A stretch of DNA of 64,000 nt from Microvelia longipes (taxonomy: Eukaryota; Arthropoda; Insecta; Hemiptera; Veliidae). The position numbers and the translations under genes are program-made. The stretch is from contig JACMZG010001908.1 of the NCBI GenBank assembly GCA_018340805.1, forward strand, positions 33,933,414-33,997,413, given 5' to 3'. Shown in pieces: positions 36,101 through 46,900 of this stretch (position 1 is its first letter; every line of letters begins with the position of its first letter). Under the pieces are notes generated by a model that made no database searches, was not told where the DNA came from, and saw only the letters and a program-made list of their open reading frames with translations.

Positions 36101-39100
36101 ATGAAGGCATTTTGCAGTATAAATAGAATAAGCATAGCTCTTCTATTTCCCTCCTGGGTGAAGAAAAATTCCCAGGTACTCCATACAAAATGTTTTTAGA
36201 TTTAAAATTATTCCAAGTGGTAACTATAATTCAATCCTATTATTAAAAGTAGTAATGATTTAACTAAAAAAAATATTAAATTAAAGTATTACTAACATTA
36301 TTACACTACCAACACAATCGCTTTGCTCGTTCTCAGACAGTTAATACATTAATTATTTTTTCAAGAGTTACTCATCCAGGCACTGTCCTTGATCGGTTTT
36401 GTTTAACTTTAATAATGACTTATTAAAATGGCCGTATACATGCCATTTTAAAAAGAAACTTAGTATACTTAATACAAGTATATACTTGTACCAAATTTCA
36501 ACACGATGGGAGTATATTCTTTATTTTAAATATTTTTTAAAAAAACATAAGTCATTTGATAAAAATTAAACTAAGGCTGATAATGAGATGAAACTTGGCA
36601 ACAATGTTGGTCTTATAGTTGAAATCTTAAACTAACTGAAACATTTTTCTGCGTTTTATGCATTTTTGCTGAGTCATTATTGCCAGGAAATTATGTTTTT
36701 AAAAAATATTTTCTGGATAGCACTGCTAGACCTAAATATTGATTATTATGTCAAGTTTCAACTCTCTAGGATATATATACACTGGGAGCTATAATGATAA
36801 CAAACACACACACACACATACAGACAGACTACTTTGTAAAAACCACTCAAGAGGTCTTAAAATCACCTGAAACAGATAATTTAGGTGATATCCCAGTTTT
36901 TTTGCAAACACAATACTTTTCCTACTTTTACTTATACTTTTACCTAAGTTATATATAAGGAAAAATAAAATTAGAGGATAACAAATGTAAAACCTGAACT
37001 TACTCATGATGAGCTTTAAGAGCTAGAGGAATTGGTCTCTGAATATTATGATGATCAAGTTGTGCTTTCCTTAACAGCTGCATCCAAATACAAGTAACAG
37101 CCATTTGGTGAGTACACTCAGGTTTAGTACAGTCTGGTACTGGAATAGGTTCTTTCTCTGGGTATAGTAAGTCATAAAGATTCAAAACTGGTAGATAATT
37201 AGCAAGCTAAAAATATATCACAATATTACAGACCATAAAGGCCTAATCAAAGTAAATCTAACTCTAAACAGACAAATTAGAGAAGTAAAATATAAAAAAT
37301 ACTTAACAATATATAAAATTAGCAGAAAATGAAAAGTTATTAATGTATACTCTGTACTTAATTAATATTAAACTAAACCAAGCTATTATGCAAGAAATAA
37401 TTTAAAACTCTTTCATGGGATTATTATAGGAACAATAGTTATTTGTGTAACTAGGCAGGCAAATGGAATATTACTGACTAGTATCGATGTTAGCCCCTGA
37501 GCCGAAGGCAAGAGTGTGCTATTTTATTACCTGTAGAGGCAAAGCCGAGGCAGGTAATTTTCATTTTGACTGACGAGGCAAAGCCGAGTCAGTAATGTTT
37601 CCTTTCCTGCCTTGTTCCACACAATATTTTACCTGCGAACAGTAATAAATCAAAACTAGCATTCATGTGTCCATGTGTTTGACAGTTTACATTCTTTACT
37701 TTTTTCTCTGAGCACCATTCTTTGAACACTTCATATGCTTTGACATACCTACTTCCTGATTTTCCGAGTAGTAGGCACTCTTTGGCATTTGTAGCTATTT
37801 CCAAAACATCCGGCGGGGTATGTTCGAAAAGTCCACGATATTCATCACAAAACGCTATAGAATCGCCATAGAATAAACTAACTTTTAAACTGTATTAAAT
37901 ACGGGTTTGTATGATAAAATTAGTGCATGACTCGACAAAAAAGATGAGACAATAAACCCAAAACAAAAAGTGTTGCCTTTAATATAATCAATAAAATTTA
38001 TTTCTAATTAAAGATTTACATTACAAATGGTTTTATTTTAATTTTTAATAGTTAAATAATGTAATTATTCATTATATAACTTATTAAATAAATTCAATAG
38101 GCTTTTTAATATTAAATCATGTTTACAAAAATTATCTATTAACTTTCTTTACCAGCATAGGCAGGTAAAGTGCAGTCATTCATTTATGAATAATTACTAG
38201 CCGATCTGGGAAATACTACTTTCTCGCCTAAAATTAGTTCAGTAATGCTTCATTTTCCTGCCGTGAGCAGATAAAAATAATTTTACCTATAAAATTATTT
38301 TACCTATCTTATAAAATTATAACTGAATGTAGTAAGAATCACATTAAAGGACGGGACTTTCTCCCTAAGTAAGCATATTTTTTATTCCTATGAGGAAAAA
38401 GTAGGATAATTTATTTAAATTTGGGGAGCTAATGTAATTTTAGGGCTTATGAATTGGCCCAATGCCCATACAGTGGATTTTTTAGAGGAAACAAACTTTG
38501 TTGATTGTCATACTGCAGGGAAAGTATCTCTAATGGTTCAGTAAAGACGAGAATAAGCCTTCCGAAGTGCAAAACATGCAACTTAAAACAATGAGACCAT
38601 ACACAGGAAATAACAGTGATTCAGTATAAAAAGTTTGAAACCTTGAAATAACTGTTGAATTAAACTTTACCATTTAAAAAAAACAAGATGGGAGTAAAAG
38701 TGAAGGGTCAAAGCCACTTTAAATTAGTAATATGTAGTGACTTTAAATTGTGCCAACAACTTTGAGCAGATTCAACAGACCCCTAATCCTAAGCAACACA
38801 ACTAATTTGTTATTTAAATTTTTTCAAAGAAAACCATGGGATGGATAATGGAAGATATGTTACTAAAGTGTAAGGCCAGAAAAACAGGCTGATGATTTAA
38901 ACATACAAATTTTACACTCATAGCAAAAAAAGTAGTAAAGCAAAAATACTAAACATACCGGGTTTCTCTGAATACTTCCAGAAATAAATTGAAGTAAAAC
39001 CCACATTAAGTGGTCTCTTCCTTTTCTTAAATCTCTGTTTGACAACTAAAAAAATAATAATCAAAGTAATGATTACATTTAAAATAAAAGTAAAATACAC

Positions 39101-40876
39101 ACAAAAACACAAGAGCAAACATACTCAAAACTCTAAAAGGAAATAGAGTACTGTTACATTTCTTCTGAAATGAATCGTTAAACGCCTGGCAGACTGCATA
39201 TGCAGTATACCTGTGGTATAATGAGACTAAATTGACCGGCAATTTAAGTTAAACCAAGAACATCTGAAATAGTAAAATTGTAGAACACTTCTCTGAGAAA
39301 AAATAAGAAGAAAAAAATCCACTTACATATTTAGTCAAAATTATTTATACAACATCTTTATAAATATAGTAACCTTTTCATGAAGAGAATTCACAACAGT
39401 TGGAAAGTTGGCAAATTGAAACAGGACAAAATAGATAAGCTGACAAGATAAGTGAAGCCAAAGCCAATGAATTGATAAGTTTTCATCACCAGATGTTGAT
39501 GTTTCAGCTTCTGTTCTTTCCATTGCAACCATCACTAATTCCACAAAACTGCTCTTCAATGGCAACACACCTTTGTTTCATCTGAAAAAATATTAAACAA
39601 GTAAGACAAAGCATGACAATCAAGTATCAGAAAATGCATTGCATCGGCATAATATGCTGTGTATAAAATTTTAAGTTTCTGCAACAAATAATAATAGAGC
39701 AATTTAGGGGATTCAAATAAGTTACGGGAGCACAGCCTTGGTGTAAGGCTGTGTAAAAATTACACAATTTCTTTTTTTAAGAATAATAAAACAAATATCA
39801 TATTAAATATAACAAAATTTAATTATTAGAAATAACATGAATGATAAGTTACCTGTTTCTGTAGACCAAGCATGGTACACACCATGTCTCTGGAGTAAGG
39901 CTGCTTCAAGACATACCTCAACAAATGTGTTTGAGGTTCCAGTAATGATTTATCATAAGGTAAACTTCCTTTTAATGAGAGTTTTAATGTTACAGAATCT
40001 AGTTTCCAAGGATGAACTAGATGTTCAGCAAATCCCGAGTGTTCAATAACAGGGAGCATGCGAGAGTGGTTAACTATAGATACCATTTGGGCAACAGGTC
40101 TAAAACTTTCCACAAAATTTGAAAACAACCAGGCAAGTTTCTGAAAAAATTAAAAATGTTATTATTAGCCTTTAAACTACACTCCACTTTTAGAGTGTAA
40201 TTGCTTTAAGGCATAATCCATTAAACATCTGATATTTTCACCTGTTGCATTGTTTTAAACAGCAAAAAGGAAGCATTGGAAACTTTTACTGCATTAAAGA
40301 AAAAATAATACTACACCTTCCATGATCCTGATAAAACATTAACTAAGCAATGTAGCACCATTAATGAATAGGCTATAGAATAGTTCCTATGCTAATAATT
40401 GTTTTGAAAAAATTATATTTAAAAAATACTTAAATAATTGTGTATTTATCATTTCATATTACAGAGTTTTGAAAAACATGAACAGTGGACACAATATAAT
40501 TGTGCAAGAGACACCTAGGATATGTAACAAGCAAAATACAATGCTACATCTGGGAACTGTTCCATTATTTGACATTCCTCATCATTGACGGCTTGACATA
40601 ATGTCATGTCCCACTCTGTTTTGTTACCTCTAACTCATCAGGCACTGTCGGCACCCTGATGAGTTAGACGAGATACCTAGGAAAGGAAATGTAACAGAAT
40701 GATAGAACAGTTCCCAGATATAGCATTGCATTTTCCTTGTTACATTTCCTAGATATCTCTGGCACAATTATATTGTCTCAAATGAGTATTTAAAAAAATA
40801 TATTGTATCTCATAAGAAATAGATAAATACAATTTATTGAAAAAAAATCATACACTCTTTCCTTACATATTTTTAA

Positions 40877-40919
<43 letters not shown>

Positions 40920-43900
40920 TATAATATATATATAATATATATATACTATATATTAGCTAGGTAAATTTCTATGGATTCTAGAGTGTTTAGTTATCTTCAG
41001 AAGTTCTTTTCAAGTGTCCAAAGTGTGATTACATTCTCGGTAAAGTTGTGGTTGGTGTCTTGTACACAAACAGAACTTAGAAAGACAACTAAACTGTGTT
41101 TTTAGATAGTTTAAGTCTGAAGATTACCCAAATGGCAACAAAATAATTATAGCTTATATAGAACTGAAGTCTTTTCTTTTTCTTTACAGTGTCGTTCTAT
41201 GAAAAAAGATAATTCTCTTTACAAAAAACTTATAAAAATAAAAGGATACTTACCCAATGAGGCCATTTCTTTCCATCAGGATAAGCTTTTTGAATTTCAG
41301 TAATAATAAAATAAGCAGGCAAGAGGCAATTATTTCTGTCAAAAATACATTCGATAACACTTTCAGCTACTTTCATTTGATTTACAACAGCAGCATTCAA
41401 ATTAACTGGTAGAGTCTGAAGCTTCTCCCAGCAACTCTATATAAAAGTAACATTCAAAAAGTAGTTTTATAACAATAAATATTTAAAATATATCACAAAT
41501 TTACTGAAAATTGTCAACAGAAATGAACAATAATGACAGGGAATTAATATCTTAAAATCAAAATCAATTTTAAACCTTGCACACACAAGGTGATTTTATG
41601 ATTTTATTTTTTCCACAAATTGAAATACAAAAAAGGAACAATAATGAAATGAGACAGCATATTTTAAAAAGCAAAAAAGATAATAGTCAATTGATAAAAG
41701 CTTATCATGTTGCTTTCCTCAGGTTAAAATTTACAATATTTTGTCAAAAAACTTTTATTATTTTAAGAAACCAGAAATAATTATATTTAAGAAATAAAAT
41801 AGTTATTTGTGTACTAGGCAGAAAATGGAATATTACTGACTAGTATCCAATTAGCCCCCGAAATAGACACGGAGGTGTGCTATTTAAATTACCTGCAGAG
41901 GCGAAGCCGGCAGGTAATTTTAATTTTGACCGACGATGCAAAGCCGAGGCAGGTAATATATAATTTGACTGGTGAGGCAAAGCCGAGGAAGGCAAATATA
42001 CGAGTGATATATGTTTCCATTCCTGCCTCGTTCCACATAATATTTTATCTGCAAACAGTAATAAATCAAAACTAGCATTCTTGGAAAACTTATTACGTTT
42101 GTATAATGTTTTATATTTACATTTTCTTTGACTTTGAAAGTTGACCACAGAGTAGCACTCGATTTTGTGTTTGACAGTTCTTTTAATATGCTAACACAAC
42201 GTTTCACTTAATTCTTTACTTTTTTCTCTGAGCACCATTCTTTGAACACTTCATATGCTTTGGAGATTCCTAACTTCCTGATTTGCCAGGTAGTAGGCTC
42301 TCTTTGGCATTTGTAGCTATTTTCAAAACATCCGACGGGGTATGTCCGAAAGTTGGCTTATCTTTGACAATATTCATCACAAACGCTAGAATAAACTAAC
42401 TTTTAAACTGTATTAAATACAGGTTCGTATGATAAAATTAGTAAATGACTTGACAAAAAAAGATGAGATAATAAGCCCAAGACAAAAAGTGTTGCCTTTA
42501 AAATAATCAATAAAATTTAATTCTAATTAAAGATTTACATTACAAACTGTTTTATTTTAATTTGAATTAGTTAAATAATGTAATTATTCATTATATAAAT
42601 TATTAAATAATTTCCACAGGCTTTTTATTATTAACTAATCATGTTTACAAAAATTATTTATTAACTTTTTACCAGCATAGGCAGGGGGCGGCGGGGGAAA
42701 TGCTACTTTCCTACCTAGGCAGGTAAAGTGCAGTCTTTATGACTAATTACCAGCCGATCTAGGAATGCTACTTTCTCGCCTAAAATTAGTTCATAATGCT
42801 CATTTTCCTGCCGTGAGCAGATAAAAAATATTATATTCTAGGACTATTATTTTAATAAGTAATGAAATACTTATTACACCAGAAAAATCATTGATTACCT
42901 TCATAATTTCACGAACTCCTTTATAATTAACACCAGAAAGGATTCTTTTAATAAGGTGGAAGCACTCACACCAAAAGCACTCATTTTGATAAACAAGTTC
43001 TGTCACAAAAATTACACTCACAGACAATCTGAAAAGAAAGAACAATTGAAGCTGAAATAAATTTGGAAGTTGGAATTATTTTTAAAGAAAAGAATATTAG
43101 TGCCATGTAAACAAATTTTTTGGCACTTAGATACATAATATTAATAGACAATTTGTTATATACAAAAAGATTCTTCTTAAAATCTTACCTAGCAGGAAGT
43201 GTATTATTAGACACAAGATTTTCCAATAATGTAAATAGTACATGAAGTCTGCTAGGATTGGACATAGAAACAGCCATGGATAAATAGTGCTTAACTGCAT
43301 TTTCTTGCTCAGCAGGATTTCCAGAAAAAGCCACTTGTAATTCTTGAAGGAATGTATTAATTTTTTCAGTAGCAAGTTCTGGTCTTTGAACCAAAAAGCA
43401 ACTAAAGGCTTCCTCTATACTTTCCACCTTCTGTAAATCAAAAGTTAAGATGAATAAATATAGAGACCATAATAATGTTTGAAGAGATACTGATATACAA
43501 TGTATTAAACACCAATATCAATTAGATTAATATTTTATGGAAGGTAACAATAGCATTGTTAGTTAACACAAGCAAGAGATTCTATCAGTCATTTTGGCTC
43601 GTAACAAACAGAAGAGATAATGGGTCGAGTTAAGGTTATTTCCCATTGCTATTTGTTATGTTGTGATTTAAGAATATTCAATATAGTGTACAGTGAAATA
43701 GAATAACAAGTGAACCAACTCCCTTAAAATACTAGCACGAGTTCTGAAAAATCGATTAATAAAAAGAATTGAGTGCTCTCAATATTTTAACATTGACTGC
43801 CACACAGTAAACAGACAGAAGATTGTCAAATGTCATAATATTGTGTAAAAAAGCCTCTCCGTGTTGTTTTATTTGCACACAAATTTTATGATTTTCTTAT

Positions 43901-46900
43901 TGTTTTGTACAAAATTCGGTCACACATTGTAACCTTTATCAATGACAGACAATATGACATTATACGCATAACCTCTTTTATGATTACAATAGTCTCTAAA
44001 AGCCCTAGCGGCCAAACTTTTTTTCTTTTAACATTTCTATTAATATTAAAAGATTGAAATATGTGAGTAGTCACTTATTTATTCTATTCCACTATAATAA
44101 AGTGGAATACAATAATAAGTGAACCCACTCCCATTAAAAAACTTAAGCCAGATTAAAATAGATTTTTAAAAAAACTTTTTTTATTTAAAAAAGATTTTTT
44201 TGTTAGATTTTAAATTTTTTATAGAAAAAATATACTTTTTCTAAACGGCAGCAAGTGCACTAAGATAAAAACACAAATATTGTGTAAACTGTATTTTTTC
44301 CTCTGAAAGTATAGTGGAATATAATCAACAAATGACTTTTCTCACATATTTCAAACTGTTGATACGACTATGGATGTCAAAAGAAGAAAATTTTACTTTT
44401 AAAAAAACTAATAGGGCTACTTCAGCAACTATTGTAATTGTAGAGGAAGTTCCACCAATGTCATGTTACCTGTTATTGATAAAGATTACTTTGTGTGACG
44501 AGAATTCATATAAGTCTAAAACAATAAAAAACTATATACTTTACAGACACAAATAAAAAACATGAAGGGTTTGTTCCAAGCTGATAAAGTTTATAAGGTG
44601 ATTCAATGGGAAGGCTTTTATGAATAAAATCAATTTTTTTTACATGTTAGGTTATAGGCGGCGGTGACGTCAGTAGGAATCAGTATAGACAACTTACATT
44701 ATAATACAAACAAATTAAAGCACTACTACTTAAAAAATAAAAAATTTAAAATACATTTTTCAGCAATTATTCCACGGGATACATTCATTGAGTTTTAACA
44801 CGTTAATATTCATTCAGACATGTTTGAAATCAAATAACCGATGTTTTATGATTAACCTAGAGAATTTAGTTTTGTAAGGTTATGAATGAATTATTACCAC
44901 CTCTTGATTGTAAGCTTTCTTGGCTATGAGGATATAGCACTCACTTACACTCTCGAAGGTTGACGGTTCGAATCCAGATGTTCGTTCGAATGTATCAACA
45001 ATTTTTTGAATTTTAAAAATGTTTGAAATTATTTCCATTTAATGATGTCAAAAACATTATTGACCAAATAGCACAACTAAACACAGATTGTTTTCAATAC
45101 AAATGTACATAATGAAAACAACTACTTAAATATAAAAATCTGTTAATTTCACTGAAATGATGAGTAAAAATGAATAATTTATACGTAAATTAATTAATAT
45201 TATGCTAGTTAATTATCTCAGAAATTTTCAATTTTTTGCTTATTTTGTTTACAATTGGTCATTATTCGAATAATTACCAATTGTAAAATTATGAACATAA
45301 TTTTAAATGCAAGCCACCTATACCAACTCCTGCAATGACGTCACGCAATTCATAAAAAAAACATGTTATAACCTCCGACTGCGTTTGGTTTGTTAACATC
45401 GAATTAAATCACCTTATAAAATTTTATCATCTTGGGTTTGTTTCAGGGGGGGCTAACTTAAATGAGGAAAAGTTTGGATTCGATTATCTGAAGCTGCTAG
45501 AAATCAGTGCTGTGGCAGACCTGTGTGGACTACTCATAAAATAACTCTAAAAGCTTTCCAAAAATTACCGATTATATTTTTAAACTTTAAATTTATGTAA
45601 ACCATGGCAACTATTGGTTTTGACAGCTGCACATATTGTAATAATAAAATTATTTTTTTTCCTAATTTTTTTTTAACCTAATAAAATGGTTTCCATACAG
45701 CCATTGTCATGTTCTGTATTACAAAAATTCAAATAAATTAATTTTTTTCCAAACTTCGACATAACGCTACTGATGGCTGGTAAGTTTACATTTCATTCAA
45801 TTATTTAGAATTTAATCGATATAATCTAGGTCATCACCAGTGGGCGTCAAAATTAAAAAAAAAATGTAAAAACATTTTTTAATTTTTTCCAGGCTTTATT
45901 AAATGCCAAAATCTATCTTCTGGCACGTGGATAATTTAGCCACTAATGTTCACCTGATTAAGTTGATTAAATTATTGAATAAATTGAATAAAATGTAAAC
46001 TCATTTGCTATTAGAAGGGTCCTGTGGAAGTTTAAAGATGGCGATGACCGCCCAAAGCGCTCCGGCTAGTTCGAAGTATGACTAGGAAGTATAAAAAGTT
46101 TCAATGGAAACTTATAGTATTAGAGTATTATATTAGTATTGTAGTATTAGTTAGAGTAGAGTAGTATTAGTATTTATTAGAGTAGTTAGTATTGTATTAG
46201 TATTATAGTATAAAAGTAATTTCAAATGGAATGTAGACAAAAAGTGAGAAATTAAGCCACGCCTACCTACTTGAAAAGTAGGTCTGCCACAGCGCTAGCG
46301 CCGATTGGAATCCAAATTTTCCCACCATTCAGACAGTCTTACTGTTTAAGTATCATTAGTATCTGGTTTGTTCACAAACTATTATGACATTTCACATTCT
46401 TATGACACTTCCAGAGTGGCAGCTATTTAAAAATATAACAAAAACTCTATTCTTTTTTAAAACTTTAATTTGAATACAATAACAAAAATTACTTTGTTCA
46501 CACTCAGGGTTTGGAAGGGGGTTCAATACCCCCTTGGCAGTTGTCATGTGAACGGGATTGAACATGGGGTTCAACCCTGAAACTTATATTTCATCAGGCT
46601 TCAGTCTAAACTATAGGTAAAAAAATACTGTGTGAACAGTTGAGAGTTGAACCTCCAAGGGACGTTCCTTCAAACCCAGGGTTTGAACGAAGTAAACATT
46701 TGACAGATTAATAAGCAATGAGTGAGGCGCCCATGTGCACAAAGGATATGTTGCAGTGTTTTGTTGGCCTCTGTGTTTTTTAAGAGTGAGCAGACTTCCT
46801 TTAATCCTACCAACCCCCTTTCTTAAAAAGACTACTCCTAAACTAATGGGATTTGATAAGACTAATAGTAATAGTATATCCGTACAGGAGAAACCTGAAG

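Larger units (their letters stand above)
34998..36190 (+). repeat. 5S-type dispersed repeat family, copy 8 (interrupted, with best 5S-like core)
   Basis: The 5' part is 34998-35204 and the rest 35690-36190. Between them lie a minisatellite unit and a tRNA-Gly-like SINE. The 5S-like core is at 36003-36052: GTTAAGCAGCATCAAGACGG then TCAGTGCCTGGATGGGTGAC, close to positions 40-90 of eukaryotic 5S rRNA. The family 3' block with GAAGGCATTTTGC and CCCTCCTGGGTGAAG follows. Confidence 0.8.

Noticed and set aside
40630..40680. Possible hammerhead ribozyme (CTGATGAG)
   Set aside because: CTGATGAG is present but the downstream CGAAA core is not, and the motif is just one half of the palindromic centre of the foldback MITE (CTAACTCATCAGG / CCTGATGAGTTAG).
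44915..44990. Functional tRNA gene
   Set aside because: The A and B boxes are good but the T-stem and acceptor stem do not pair, so it is at best a tRNA-derived relic.
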